Below are positions 7,763 through 16,765 of a stretch of DNA of 64,000 nt, in pieces. The notes beneath the pieces were generated by a model. That model worked only from the letters and a program-made list of their open reading frames with translations. It searched no databases and was not told the origin of the DNA. Where the stretch lies: NCBI RefSeq assembly GCF_009184865.1, contig NZ_CP045096.1:4464001-4528000 (forward strand), written 5' to 3'. Both the position numbers and the translations under genes were made by a program. The stretch comes from Streptomyces phaeolivaceus. Lineage in GTDB: Bacteria; Actinomycetota; Actinomycetes; Streptomycetales; Streptomycetaceae. Each line of letters starts with the position of its first letter. Position 1 is the stretch's first letter.

Positions 7763-9363
7763 ATCCGGAAGACGCCGAACCCGCCACGTGCGCCCTCGTA
7801 GGGGGCCGTGTGGATCGCGGACAGGCACAGGCCGAGGACGGTGCGGGTGTCGCGGGGGTCGATGACCCCGTCGTCGTACAGCCGTCCGGACAGGAACATG
7901 GGGAGCGACTCGGACTCGATCTGCTGCTCCACCATCGCGCGGAGGGCGGCGTCGGCGTCCTCGTCGTACGGTCGGCCCTTCGCGGCGGCCGACTGGCGGG
8001 CGACGATCGACAGGACGCCCGCGAGCTGCTGCGGGCCCATGACCGCCGACTTGGCGCTGGGCCAGGCGAAGAGGAAGCGGGGGTCGTAGGCGCGTCCGCA
8101 CATGCCGTAGTGACCGGCGCCGTACGAGGCGCCCAGGAGGACGGACAGGTGGGGGACGCGGCTGTTGCCGACCGCGTTGATCATCATCGCGCCGTGCTTG
8201 ATGATGCCGCCCTGCTCGTACTCCCTGCCGACCATGTAGCCGGTGGTGTTGTGGAGGAAGAGGAGCGGGATGTCGCGCTGGTTGGCCAACTGGATGAACT
8301 GGGCCGCCTTTTGGGACTCCTCGCTGAACAACACGCCTTGCGCGTTGGCGAGGATGCCGACCGGGTAGCCGTGCAGGGTGGCCCAGCCGGTGGTGAGGCT
8401 GGTGCCGTAGAGGGGCTTGAACTCGTCGAAGTCGGAGGCGTCGACGATCCGGGCGATGACCTCCCGGGGGTCGAAGGGGGCGCGGAGGTCCCCCGGGACG
8501 ATCCCCAGCAGTTCCTCCGGGTCGTACTTGGGGGGCTGGACCAGGTGCGGGTCCGGATCGGCGTACGCCTTGCGGTGGTTGAGGCGGGCGACGACGCGGC
8601 GGGCCTGGCGGAGGGCGTCGGGCTCGTCGACGGCGAAGTGGTCGGCGAGGCCCGACACGCGCGCGTGCATCTCGGCGCCGCCCAGCGACTCGTCGTCGCT
8701 CTCCTCGCCGGTGGCCATCTTGACGAGGGGCGGGCCGCCGAGGAACACCTTCGCCCGCTCCTTGACCATGATCACGTGGTCGGACATGCCGGGAATGTAC
8801 GCCCCGCCCGCCGTGGAGTTGCCGAAGACGACGGCGACGGTGGGGATGCCGGCGGCGGAGAGCCGGGTGAGGTCGCGGAAGATCGCGCCGCCGGGGATGA
8901 AGATCTCCTTCTGGGAGGGGAGGTCCGCCCCGCCGGACTCCACCAGGCTGATGCAGGGGAGGCGGTTGACGAGCGCGATGTCGTTCGCCCGGAGGGCCTT
9001 CCTCAGCGACCACGGATTGCTCGCGCCGCCGCGTACGGTCGGGTCGTTGGCGGTGATCAGGCACTCGACGCCCTCGACGATCCCGATGCCGGTGACCAGG
9101 GAGGCGCCGACCGTGTACTCGCTGCCCCAGGCGGCGAGCGGGGAGAGTTCGAGGAACGGGGTGTCCGGGTCGAGGAGCAGTTCGATGCGTTCGCGGGCGA
9201 GCAGCTTGCCGCGCTTCCGGTGCCGGGCGAGGTACTTCTCGCCGCCGCCCGCGAGGGCCTTCGCGTGCTCGGCGTCGAGGGCGGAGAGGTGCGCGAGCAT
9301 GACCTCGCGGTTCGCGGCGTGGTCGGGCGTGTTCGGGTCGAGGGCGGAGCCGAGGACGGTCAT
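7759..9363 (-). CDS. acyl-CoA carboxylase carboxyltransferase (beta) subunit
   Basis: This 534-residue subunit transfers CO2 from carboxybiotin to an enoyl- or acyl-CoA. Typical methylcrotonyl/geranyl-CoA carboxylase segments are RIELLLDPDTPFLELSPLA, the ANDPTVRGGASNPWSLRKA region, PCISLVESGGADLPSQKEIF, AVVFGNSTAGGAYIPGMSDH, and a biotin-proximal GGSYGAGHYGMCGR-like stretch (GASYGAGHYGMCGRAYDPRF). The start codon has GGAGA upstream. It overlaps the biotin carboxylase gene by 4 nt. The long GC-rich repeat at 9428-9525 separates it from atuA. It resembles branched-chain enoyl-CoA carboxylases (MccB/AtuC) more than propionyl-CoA carboxylases, as judged by eye. Confidence 0.93.
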   Translation of the reverse strand: MTVLGSALDPNTPDHAANREVMLAHLSALDAEHAKALAGGGEKYLARHRKRGKLLARERIELLLDPDTPFLELSPLAAWGSEYTVGASLVTGIGIVEGVECLITANDPTVRGGASNPWSLRKALRANDIALVNRLPCISLVESGGADLPSQKEIFIPGGAIFRDLTRLSAAGIPTVAVVFGNSTAGGAYIPGMSDHVIMVKERAKVFLGGPPLVKMATGEESDDESLGGAEMHARVSGLADHFAVDEPDALRQARRVVARLNHRKAYADPDPHLVQPPKYDPEELLGIVPGDLRAPFDPREVIARIVDASDFDEFKPLYGTSLTTGWATLHGYPVGILANAQGVLFSEESQKAAQFIQLANQRDIPLLFLHNTTGYMVGREYEQGGIIKHGAMMINAVGNSRVPHLSVLLGASYGAGHYGMCGRAYDPRFLFAWPSAKSAVMGPQQLAGVLSIVARQSAAAKGRPYDEDADAALRAMVEQQIESESLPMFLSGRLYDDGVIDPRDTRTVLGLCLSAIHTAPYEGARGGFGVFRM

Positions 9364-9427
9364 GGGCGTGTCTCCGCGGGGTCCGGGCGGCGATGGGCGG
9401 TCATGGGCCTACCTCCGCGGCGGCCGG

Positions 9428-9525
9428 GCCGTGGGTGTGGGTGTGGCGGTGGGTGTGGGTGTGGCGGTGGGTGTGGCGGTGGCGGTGGGTGTGGCGGTGG
9501 GTGTGGCGGTGGCGGTGGCGGTGGG
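9428..9525. repeat. GTGGGT/GTGGCG minisatellite between atuA-like and carboxyltransferase genes
   Basis: About 16 tandem hexamers of the form GTGGGT or GTGGCG fill most of the 165-nt gap between two operon genes, ending just before the AtuA stop codon. Read on the minus strand it is CACC/CGCC rich. Frames through it encode low-complexity His/Thr/Arg or Val/Gly runs, which I do not treat as genes. Copy number is likely variable. Confidence 0.85.
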
Positions 9526-9528
9526 CGG

Positions 9529-11265
9529 TCACAGGAGGGTCTCCGGGATGTCCAGGTGGCGGGAGCGCAGCCATTCGCCGAGGGCCTTGGCCTGGGGGTC
9601 GAAGCGGGCCTGTGAGGCGACGCCCTCGCCGAGGATGCCCTCGATCTCGAAGTTGAGGGCGCGGAGGTTCGGGAGGGTGTGCCGGGTGATGGTCAAGTCG
9701 GCTGTCTCCGGGAGGAGTTCGCGGAGGCGGTCGGTGGTGAGGGTGTGGGCAAGCCACCGCCAGGCCTCGTCCGTACGGGCCCAGAGGCCGATGTTGGCGT
9801 TGCCGCCCTTGTCGCCGCTGCGGGCGCCGGCGACGAGGCCGAGGGGGGCGCGGCGGGTGGGCGGCCCGGTCGGCAACGGGTCCGGCAGGGGTGGTTCGTC
9901 AACCGGCCGGAGTACGAGGCCGGCGGCGGCCGGGGGCACGGGGAGCCGGCGGCCGTCGTGGAGGACGGCCGTGTGCGGGACGGTGGCCTGTTCGGCGTGG
10001 GCCGCCTCGAACACCCCGTAGGGCGCGCCCTTTCCGGGTGGGGCCAGGACGTGGAAGCCGGGGTAGCTCGCGAGGGCGAGTTCGACGGCCGCCGCGCCGA
10101 GGGCACGGCCGACGGTGTTCTGGTCGGGGTCGCGGACGACGACGCGGAGCAGGGCGCTCGCGGTCTCCTCGGTGCGGGCGTCGGGATGGTCGGTGCGGGC
10201 CAGCTCCCAGTCCACGTGCGCCGGGCGGGACTTGGCGGTGGCGAGCGAGGTCTCCAGCTGGTCGCGGACGAGGGTGGCCTTGCGCTCGATGTCCAGGCCG
10301 GTCAGGACGAAGGTGACCTCGTTGCGGAAGCCGCCGAGGCGGTTGAGGCCGACCTTGAGGGTGGGCGGCGGGGCCTCGCCGCGTACGCCCTCGACCCGGA
10401 CGCGGTCCGGGCCGTCCTGGGTGAGCCGGACGGTGTCGAGGCGGGCGGTGACGTCCGGGCCCGCGTACCGGGCGCCACCGGTCTCGTAGAGCAGCTGGGC
10501 GGTGACCGTGCCGACGTCGACGACACCGCCGGTGCCGGGGTGCTTGGTGATCACCGCCGTGCCGTCGGCGTGGAGTTCGGCGAGGGGGAAGCCGGGGTGG
10601 CGCAGCCGCTCGGGGTCGTCCTCGTGGATTTCGTGGAAGAAGGCGTAGTTGCCGCCGGTGGCCTGCGCCCCGCACTCCAGGACGTGCCCGGCGACGACCG
10701 CGCCCGCGAGCCGGTCGTACTCCTCCGGCCCCCAGCCGAAGTGGGCGGCGGCGGGCCCGGTGACCAGGGCCGCGTCCGTCACCCGGCCGGTGACCACGAT
10801 GTCGGCGCCCTCCCGCAGACAGGCCGCGATACCGAAGCCGCCGAGATAGGCGTGGGCGGCGAGGGTGCCGGGGTGGAGGGCGGTCAGGTCGTCGCCCTCC
10901 ACATGGGCGACGCGGACGGGGATGCCGAGCCGGTCCGCCAACTCCCTTACGTCGGTGGCGAGTCCGGCGGGGTTGAGGCCGCCCGCGTTGGCGACGATCC
11001 GTACGCCGCGCTCGCGCGCGATGCCGAGGCACTCCTCCAGCTGGCGGAGGAAGGCGCGCGCGTATCCGGCGGTGCGGTCGGCGGGGTTCTTCAGGCGGTC
11101 GCGGCCGAGGATGAGCATGGTCAGCTCGGCGAGGTAGTCGCCGGTGAGGACGTCGAGTTCGCCGCCGGTGAGCATCTCGCGCATCGCGGCGAAGCGGTCG
11201 CCGTAGAAGCCGGAGGCGTTGCCGACGCGGAGCACGCTCACGGGGCGGTCCCGAAGCGCGCTCAC
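9529..11265 (-). CDS. AtuA-like acyclic terpene utilisation protein (DUF1446)
   Basis: This 578-residue protein matches the AtuA/DUF1446 family: [19 protein letters not shown] at the N-terminus, [54 protein letters not shown], and [17 protein letters not shown]. The C-terminal part carries [18 protein letters not shown], a domain commonly fused to AtuA. Its biochemical role is unknown even in Pseudomonas, where atuA belongs to the citronellol/geraniol operon. The GTG start at 11265 overlaps the DinB-like gene's stop (GTGA); a second GTG a few codons later is possible. Its neighbours supply dehydrogenase, carboxylase and hydratase, matching the Atu gene set. Confidence 0.88.
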   Translation of the reverse strand: MSALRDRPVSVLRVGNASGFYGDRFAAMREMLTGGELDVLTGDYLAELTMLILGRDRLKNPADRTAGYARAFLRQLEECLGIARERGVRIVANAGGLNPAGLATDVRELADRLGIPVRVAHVEGDDLTALHPGTLAAHAYLGGFGIAACLREGADIVVTGRVTDAALVTGPAAAHFGWGPEEYDRLAGAVVAGHVLECGAQATGGNYAFFHEIHEDDPERLRHPGFPLAELHADGTAVITKHPGTGGVVDVGTVTAQLLYETGGARYAGPDVTARLDTVRLTQDGPDRVRVEGVRGEAPPPTLKVGLNRLGGFRNEVTFVLTGLDIERKATLVRDQLETSLATAKSRPAHVDWELARTDHPDARTEETASALLRVVVRDPDQNTVGRALGAAAVELALASYPGFHVLAPPGKGAPYGVFEAAHAEQATVPHTAVLHDGRRLPVPPAAAGLVLRPVDEPPLPDPLPTGPPTRRAPLGLVAGARSGDKGGNANIGLWARTDEAWRWLAHTLTTDRLRELLPETADLTITRHTLPNLRALNFEIEGILGEGVASQARFDPQAKALGEWLRSRHLDIPETLL

Positions 11266-12059
11266 GGGGTGGCTTCCTTGGGCTCGCGGCCGGTGCCCGG
11301 TGGTCCGGCGAAGGCCTGGGCGATGTCCAGCCAACGGTCGGCGTCGGAGCCGTCGGCGTGCAGGGCCAGGTCGGCGCGGTGGGCGCGTTGGGTGACCAGG
11401 AGGCAGAAGTCGAGGGCGGGGCCGGTCACCCGGTCGGTCGCGTCCTCGGGGCCGTGGATCCACAACTCGCCGTCAGGGGAGGCTAGTTCGACGCGGAACT
11501 CCTCGAAGGGCGGAGTGAGTCCGTGCACCCCGAAGGCGAAGTCGCGGGTGCGGATGCCGAGTCGGGCGATGTGCCGGAGGCGGTCGGTGGGGGCGATCCG
11601 GGGGACACCGAGTCCGTCGGCGATGTCCAGGCCGTGGGCCCAGGTCTCCATCAGGCGGGCGGTCGCCATGGAGGCGGTGGACATGGGCGGGCCGTACCAG
11701 GGGAACCGGGCGCCCTCGGGGGCCGCGCGCAGGGCGCTTTCCAGGGCCTCGCGTCCGGCCCGCCAGTCCGCGAGCAGTTCCCCGGGCGGCTTCCCGGCCC
11801 CTTCCTCCGCGCCCATGTCCACGAAGTCCCCGGGCGAGGTCAGCGCGCTCTCGACCTCACGGGCGAAGGCCGCCTGATCGGTCACCGCCAGCACGGAGGA
11901 GTGGTCGGTCCAGGCGAGGTGGGCGATCTGGTGGGCCACGGTCCAGCCCGGGGCGGGCGTCGCGAGCGCCCAGCTCTCCGGGCTCGACTCGGCGACGAGC
12001 AGGTCGAGTTCCTCGCTCTCGGCGCGGAGGTCGTCGATCACGGGCGTTGGGTCGGCCAT
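11262..12059 (-). CDS. DinB/maleylpyruvate-isomerase-fold protein (TIGR03084-like)
   Basis: This 265-residue protein is the first gene of the AtuA operon. It has a DinB-type four-helix bundle start ([40 protein letters not shown]) with His residues placed as in metal-binding DinB proteins, then [18 protein letters not shown] with a second conserved His. By recall it fits the actinobacterial family TIGR03084. Related folds use mycothiol or metal as cofactor, so a thiol-dependent isomerase or hydrolase acting on a pathway CoA or acid is possible. That function is inference. Its start lies about 30 nt from a palindrome that could be the operon operator. Confidence 0.8.
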   Translation of the reverse strand: MADPTPVIDDLRAESEELDLLVAESSPESWALATPAPGWTVAHQIAHLAWTDHSSVLAVTDQAAFAREVESALTSPGDFVDMGAEEGAGKPPGELLADWRAGREALESALRAAPEGARFPWYGPPMSTASMATARLMETWAHGLDIADGLGVPRIAPTDRLRHIARLGIRTRDFAFGVHGLTPPFEEFRVELASPDGELWIHGPEDATDRVTGPALDFCLLVTQRAHRADLALHADGSDADRWLDIAQAFAGPPGTGREPKEATP

Positions 12060-12090
12060 GGGGGGAGCATGGCAGCGGGCAAAGAAACAA

Positions 12091-12104
12091 GCAAGCGTGC
12101 TTGC
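12091..12104. promoter_or_regulatory. palindrome GCAAGC-GT-GCTTGC upstream of the AtuA operon
   Basis: A perfect 14-bp inverted repeat lies 32 nt upstream of the first gene of the minus-strand operon, where a repressor would block transcription. Its CAAGC/GCTTG half-sites resemble sites of TetR repressors of acyl-CoA catabolic operons such as KstR2. The operon encodes a TetR protein as its last gene, the likely ligand of this site. Confidence 0.55.
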
Positions 12105-12141
12105 ATTTTTGGGGGATCTTTGGGGGTCGCCGAGGGCCGCT

Positions 12142-12190
12142 GGGGAACCCTTTCGGGGAACCCTTTCGGGGAACCTCCCGGGGACCCTTT
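12142..12190. repeat. 13-nt tandem repeat downstream of the ABC pseudogene
   Basis: Two perfect copies of GGGGAACCCTTTC and a diverged third copy abut the stop codon of the truncated ABC gene. The region also contains imperfect GGGG/CCCC complementarity that could form a hairpin, but there is no T-run on the minus strand. Confidence 0.6.
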
Positions 12191-12191
12191 T

Positions 12192-13512
12192 TCAGGAGGC
12201 GTGGCCCTCGTACATGTACGGGGCGTGGGGGGCGTACGGCTCAGCTCGGCCGTACGCGTCGTACTGTTCCCGCTTCCGGGAGCCGTGGAGGCGGGCGCAG
12301 GTGCCGCCGAGGGCGAGGAGCTGGCCGAGGGTCATCTCGCCCTCGGAGATCTCCCAGACGCCGATGCCGATGACCGCCAGTACGCAGACGGTCTCGATGA
12401 CCTGGACGAGCTGCCCGTACGCCTGGTTGAGGCGGGCCGAGCGGACGGCCGCCCGGAACCATGCCGTGGCCTCCTGCCGCAGCCGGCGCCGCTCGGCGTC
12501 CTGACGGCCGTACGCCTGGGTGAGGACGAGGTTGCCGAGGGACTCCTCGACGACCGAGGTGACCGCGCCGTTGGCGACCCGGCCCTCGCGGGCGACCGAC
12601 TTGACGCCTGCGGAGAACCGCCGGGCGGCCAGCCAGAACAGCGGGGCGAGGACGAAGGTGGCCGCCGCGAGGTCCCAGCGCAGCCAGAACGCCGCCGCCG
12701 CGTAGAAGACGGCGCTGAACAGGGCGGTCGCGGTGCCGAGCAGCCCGGAGACGGCCATCTGTTCGATGGCTTCGACATCGCCGGTGAGACGGGAGAGCAG
12801 GTCGCCCTGGCGGTGGTGCTGGAAGAAGTGCGGGGGCAGTTTCTGGACGTGGTCGAAGACGCGTTCGCGTAGCCGCATCACGAACCGCTCCGACACCCAG
12901 ACGGAGAGGGAGCCGCCCGCGTACCCGATGGCCGCGCCGACGACCGCGATGCCCAGCCACTGGGCCGCCGGCACCCAGAACGCGTCCAGCGCGCCCTTCT
13001 GCAGCGCGTTGTCCGTGAGCTGGCTGAACAGCAGGATCGCGGAGGTCTCGGCGAGCGCGCCCCAGCACGGTGCACAGCCAGATGGCGACCAGCCAGCGGC
13101 GCAGGCCCTTGGTCATGGGCCAGAAGCGACGGAAGGCGGCTCGGGTGGGGAGGGTGGGGAGGGTGGGGGTGCCGAGGGGGGAGGCCGGGGCGGGGGTGGC
13201 GGCGCCTTCGTCTTCCGTGGGGGCGGGATCTTCTTCGTATGCGACGGCGTCGACGGGATAGGCGGGATAGACGGGATAGACGGGGTCGAATTCCTCGGCA
13301 TCGCCGGAGGGCCCTTTGAGGTGCCTGCGGCGCCCCCTCCCACCATCCCCACCGCTCTCACCGTTCTCACCGTTCTCACCGTTCTCGCTATTTCCCTGGG
13401 CGACCGGCGCCGCGACGGGCGCGATCTCAAAGGTTGCGGACGGTGGTCGTAAGTGGCAAAGCTGGTTACGTGCCTGACTTAGTCCATTGCTTTGCACTAT
13501 CAAGTCGCTCAT
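12192..13512 (-). pseudogene. ABC exporter, frameshifted and missing its nucleotide-binding domain
   Basis: The remains are of an MsbA/MdlB-type exporter. The N-terminal frame ends with MTKGLRRWLVAIWLCTVLG; after an extra G in a GGGG run (CCCC at 13060-13063 on the plus strand) the next frame continues ALAETSAILLFSQLTDNALQ and most of the transmembrane domain. After EGEMTLGQLLA the protein jumps to LALGGTCARLHGSRKREQ, which resembles the C-terminal tail that follows a nucleotide-binding domain (ELLALGGTYARLH). The Walker A, signature and Walker B motifs are absent, and only 132 nt remain before the next gene. The initiation codon is unsure; MSDLIVQSNG at 13512 is one option. It is non-functional as an ATP-driven pump. 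Confidence 0.8.
13140..13392. repeat. three short tandem arrays inside the ABC pseudogene N-terminus
   Basis: Three separate arrays occur: a GGTGGGGAG 9-mer near 13143-13168, a GGATAGACGGG-type array near 13256-13288, and a CTCACCGTT 9-mer near 13355-13390. In the minus-strand frame they encode PTLPTLPT, VYPVYPAYP and ENGENGENGE. They inflate the N-terminus upstream of the first membrane helix and may not belong to the original gene. Confidence 0.7.
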
Positions 13513-13576
13513 ACTGAACGAAGCGCCCAGCCCGCGCACCCCGCCCCTCCGTTCTCCGCTCTCTTGGACGGCCCCC

Positions 13577-14599
13577 GTGACACGCCCCAGCGCTGACCAG
13601 TCCGCCCCCACCGCCGCGACGACGACACCACCGGCCGACCTCGCCCCCGGCGCCTCCTCCGCCCCCGGCGCTTCCCGCGCGCCCCGGGGCCTGGGTTCCC
13701 TCGGGCCCGTGGGGCTGGTGCTGGCCGGTGGGATATCGGTGCAGTTCGGCGGGGCGCTGGCGGTGACGCTGATGCCACAGGCCGGGGCGCTCGGGGTGGT
13801 GACGCTGCGGCTCGCGGTGGCCGCGCTGGTGATGCTGGTGATCTGCCGCCCCCGGCTGCGCGGGCACTCCCGCACCGACTGGACCACGGTGATCGTCTTC
13901 GGCGTCACCATGGCCGCGATGAACGGCCTCTTCTACCAGTCCGTCGCCCGTATCCCGCTCGGCCCCGCCGTCACCCTGGAGGTGCTCGGCCCGCTGGCCC
14001 TCTCCGTCCTCGCGTCCCGCCGGGCGGTGAACCTCGTGTGGGCCGGGCTCGCCCTCTGCGGAGTGTTCCTCCTCGGCGGAGGCGGCGCCGGCGGCTTCGG
14101 CGCGCTCGACCCCCTGGGCGTCGCGTTCGCGCTGGCCGCCGGGCTGGCGTGGGCGCTGTACATCGTCTTCAGCGCGCGTACGGGGAGGCGGTTCCCGCAG
14201 GCCGACGGGCTGGCGCTGGCCATGGGGGTCGCGGCGGTGCTGTTCCTGCCGCTGGGGCTCGTGGAATCGGGGACGCGGCTCATCGACCCGAAGACGCTGG
14301 CCCTGGGCGCCGCCGTCGCCGTACTCTCCTCCGTCCTCCCCTACACCCTCGAACTCCTCGCCCTGCGCCGTCTGCCCGCCTCCACCTTCGCGGTCCTCAT
14401 GAGCCTGGAGCCCGCGATCGCCGCCACGGCCGGTTTCCTCATCCTCGACCAGGCCCTGGCCGCCACGGAGGCCCTGGCGATCGCCCTGGTCATCGGGGCG
14501 AGCATGGGGGCGGTGCGGACGCAGGTGGGGCGGGGGAAGGTTGGGGGGAGGGGGAAGGCCGGGGGGCGGGGCGAGCCGGGATCCGGTGGTGCGGGCTGA
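13577..14599 (+). CDS. EamA/DMT family transporter (RhtA-like exporter)
   Basis: This 340-residue inner-membrane protein has about ten transmembrane helices in two EamA repeats. Family-like segments are AVTLMPQAGALGVVTLRLAV, YQSVARIPLGPAVTLEVLGP, WALYIVFSARTGRRFP and SSVLPYTLELLALRRLPAST. It resembles threonine/homoserine exporter RhtA, so export of amino acids or similar metabolites is plausible. I chose GTG 13577 with GGACG upstream; an ATG at 13487 would extend it into the divergent promoter region. The C-terminus is a Gly/Arg-rich tail. Its divergent neighbour is the ABC exporter pseudogene. Confidence 0.85.
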   Translation: MTRPSADQSAPTAATTTPPADLAPGASSAPGASRAPRGLGSLGPVGLVLAGGISVQFGGALAVTLMPQAGALGVVTLRLAVAALVMLVICRPRLRGHSRTDWTTVIVFGVTMAAMNGLFYQSVARIPLGPAVTLEVLGPLALSVLASRRAVNLVWAGLALCGVFLLGGGGAGGFGALDPLGVAFALAAGLAWALYIVFSARTGRRFPQADGLALAMGVAAVLFLPLGLVESGTRLIDPKTLALGAAVAVLSSVLPYTLELLALRRLPASTFAVLMSLEPAIAATAGFLILDQALAATEALAIALVIGASMGAVRTQVGRGKVGGRGKAGGRGEPGSGGAG

Positions 14600-14713
14600 G
14601 GTGTTGCCGAAACGGCAACGGGCTTCGTGGGCGGGGTGCGGTCCGCCGCAGAATCGGCACGCACCGCCCGCCCGACCGCTCGCCCGACCTCTTGCCCGAC
14701 CTCGGGAGGACCC

Positions 14714-15850
14714 ATGCCGCCGCCCCCGCCTTTCCCCACCTCCACCTCCACCTCCACCTCCACCTCCACCCCCACCCCCACCCCCACGTCAGCGTCCGCG
14801 TCCGCATCCGCCCTCACCCCCGCCCCCGCCCCAAGTACCCGTACGCACCGCCTGATCCCCTCCCCCGCCGGCCGGATCCACCTGGTCGAGCAGGGCAGTG
14901 GCCCCGTGGTGCTGCTCGTGCACGGTTTCCCGGAGTCCTGGTACTCGTGGCGGCACCAACTGCCCGCGCTGGCCGCCGCCGGGTATCGCGCGGTGGCGAT
15001 CGACGTACGGGGGTACGGCCGTTCGTCCCGCCCCACGGCCGTGGAGGCGTACCGGATGCTCGACCTGGTGGCGGACAACGTCGCCGTGGTGGAGGCCCTG
15101 GGCGGGGAGTCCGCGGTGATCGTCGGACACGACTGGGGCGCGAACATCGCCGCCATGTCCGCGCTGCTCCGCCCGGACGTCTTCCACGCGGTCGCCCTGC
15201 TGAGCGTTCCGTACACCCCACCCGGTGGACCGAGGCCGAGCGAGGTCTTCGCACGGATGGGAGGCGGGGCGGCGGCGGAGCCGGGCACGGCTTCCGCGAA
15301 GGAACCGTCCGAGGAGTTCTACGTCTCGTACTTCCAACAACCCGGCCGGGCCGAGGCCGAGATCGAACCCGATGTACGGGGCTGGCTGGCCGGGTTCTAC
15401 GCCGCGCTGTCCGCCGACACCATGCCCGCGGCCGACGCCCCGGACCCGCACTTCGTCGGCCGTGGCGGCACGATGCGCGACAGGTTCCCGGTGGGACGCC
15501 TGCCGGGCTGGCTCGGCGAGGACGATCTCGACGTCTTCGCCGGGGAGTTCGAACGTACGGGTCTGACCGGCGCGTTGAACCGCTACCGGAACATGGACCG
15601 GGACTGGGCGGACCTGGCCGACCACACGGGCGCCCCCGTCCCGCAGCCGTCCCTGTTCATCGGCGGCACCCGGGACCCCTCCACCACCTGGCTGGCCGAC
15701 GCGATCGCGGCCCAACCGACCACGCTCCCCGGCCTCACCGCCACCCATCTCCTCGACGGCGCGGGCCACTTCATCCAGCAGGAACGCGCCGAGCAGACGA
15801 ACCACCTGCTGACGACGTGGCTCGCTGCCCTGCCCGGCACCTCGCGATGA
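14714..15850 (+). CDS. alpha/beta hydrolase, epoxide hydrolase-like
   Basis: This 378-residue hydrolase has the epoxide hydrolase layout: oxyanion HGFPESWYSWRHQL (HGxP), DVRGYGRSSRP, the nucleophile elbow VIVGHDWGANIAAM (GHDWG, Asp nucleophile), a lid domain, and a final His in LLDGAGHFIQQE. The start ATG has a strong GGGAGGA. The first 35 residues are an odd Pro/Thr/Ser/Ala low-complexity leader encoded by a hexamer repeat, then the real domain begins at HRLIPSPAGRIHLVEQGSGP. No signal peptide is evident. Substrate unknown. Confidence 0.9.
   Translation: MPPPPPFPTSTSTSTSTSTPTPTPTSASASASALTPAPAPSTRTHRLIPSPAGRIHLVEQGSGPVVLLVHGFPESWYSWRHQLPALAAAGYRAVAIDVRGYGRSSRPTAVEAYRMLDLVADNVAVVEALGGESAVIVGHDWGANIAAMSALLRPDVFHAVALLSVPYTPPGGPRPSEVFARMGGGAAAEPGTASAKEPSEEFYVSYFQQPGRAEAEIEPDVRGWLAGFYAALSADTMPAADAPDPHFVGRGGTMRDRFPVGRLPGWLGEDDLDVFAGEFERTGLTGALNRYRNMDRDWADLADHTGAPVPQPSLFIGGTRDPSTTWLADAIAAQPTTLPGLTATHLLDGAGHFIQQERAEQTNHLLTTWLAALPGTSR
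14736..14787. repeat. CCACCT/CCACCC hexamer repeat at the 5' end of the hydrolase gene
   Basis: Tandem CCACCT then CCACCC hexamers encode (TS)n and (TP)n near residues 9-24 of the hydrolase. They lie ahead of the catalytic domain and probably vary in length. Confidence 0.8.
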
Positions 15851-15854
15851 CGGC

Positions 15855-15888
15855 GTGACGGGCTGACGGGCTGACGGGCTGACGGGCC
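15855..15888. repeat. CTGACGGG octamer repeat after the hydrolase gene
   Basis: Four copies of an 8-nt unit follow the hydrolase stop codon in the convergent gap before the UTRA gene. Confidence 0.6.
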
Positions 15889-15949
15889 ACGCCGCCCGAC
15901 ACACGGGCACCGATCACGCCGCGAGCCCGCGCAGCCGGCCCTCGTCGTG

Positions 15950-16507
15950 TCAGCTCTCCGCCCCCGCCTCGATCGCGATCTCGTAACGCAGTCGCTGACG
16001 CCTCGCGGGCATGACCATGCGGTCGACCTGGATCGGGCGGCCGTCGCGGTCCAGGGTGACCCGGGTCAGCCGGAGCACCGGTTCTCCCGGTGCCGTCCGG
16101 AGGGTCTCGCGCTCCTCGTCGTCCGGGTTGTCGGCCGTCACGTCCTCGCGGACGAGTGCGCCGACATGGCCCAGCGCGGCGAGCAGGGTGACGGCCCCGC
16201 CCGGAATCCTGGCGGTTCCGGCGAGACCGGTGCCGCGAGCGATGCCGACCGGGTAGTACGTGTCCGTCAACTCGTTCGGCTGATCGTCGAGAAGGATGAG
16301 ACGACGGCGTACGACAACGGCCTCCCCCTCGGCCACCCCGAACACCCGCGCCACCTCCCCGGGCGCCCCCGCCTCCCCAGCGTACAGAATCCGCTGACTC
16401 CCCCGCCGCCCCTGAGCCGCCGCCTCCACACCCCACGCATCACCCTGCCCCGCCTCCCGCGGGATCAGATACGGCATCGAGACACTGACCCAACCGCTCG
16501 CGCTCAT
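15950..16507 (-). CDS. UTRA-domain protein without a DNA-binding domain (GntR/HutC C-terminus)
   Basis: This 185-residue protein matches only the ligand-binding UTRA half of HutC-type GntR regulators: VARVFGVAEGEAVVVRRRLI, YYPVGIARGTGLAGTARI, REDVTADNPDDEERETLR and LRLTRVTLDRDGRPIQVDRM. There is no winged helix before it; the N-terminus begins with MSASGWVSVSMPYLIPREAG and has GGAGG-type sequence upstream. A separate gene 0.6 kb away (17068-17328) encodes a GntR winged helix with no UTRA domain. Either the two act together as sensor and binder, or each is autonomous. Ligand unknown. Confidence 0.82.
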   Translation of the reverse strand: MSASGWVSVSMPYLIPREAGQGDAWGVEAAAQGRRGSQRILYAGEAGAPGEVARVFGVAEGEAVVVRRRLILLDDQPNELTDTYYPVGIARGTGLAGTARIPGGAVTLLAALGHVGALVREDVTADNPDDEERETLRTAPGEPVLRLTRVTLDRDGRPIQVDRMVMPARRQRLRYEIAIEAGAES

Positions 16508-16621
16508 CGCGCCCTCCTGACTGCTCGGGAGCCCCCGGCATGGCCATGGCTACGACCCGCCCGGCCCGGCGGACCACCATGGATCCGCCGCCCTTCCTCG
16601 GGCTCCCGAACGAAGGCGCCG

Positions 16622-16765
16622 GTGCCGCCGGCCGACTGCGAGCGGTGCGCGCGGCTGGCCGAGCAGTGGACGGAAGCGAGGGCTGCCGACGACTGGTCGC
16701 GCGTCTCCGACTGCAACGTCCTCATCCGCGCCCACCACCCGAAGCGCCGAAAGGCGAGGCAATGA
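16622..16765 (+). CDS. small Cys-containing hypothetical protein (47 aa)
   Basis: From GTG 16622 the frame encodes VPPADCERCARLAEQ, then a charged helix and SDCNVLIRAHHPKRR. It has a CxxC pair and a third Cys. GAAGG lies upstream. The stop overlaps the next gene's start (ATGA), which supports co-translation. I recall similar short proteins in Streptomyces regulatory or integrated-plasmid loci, but no function is known. Confidence 0.6.
   Translation: MPPADCERCARLAEQWTEARAADDWSRVSDCNVLIRAHHPKRRKARQ

Noticed and set aside
5726..7801. Long open frames on the plus strand across the biotin carboxylase gene
   Set aside because: They are low-complexity Gly/Arg/Val antisense shadows caused by GC-biased codons, with no domain-like sequence.
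9428..9525. Poly-Val/Gly or poly-His/Arg frames through the hexamer repeat
   Set aside because: These are products of the repeat and have no start signal or neighbouring coding sense.
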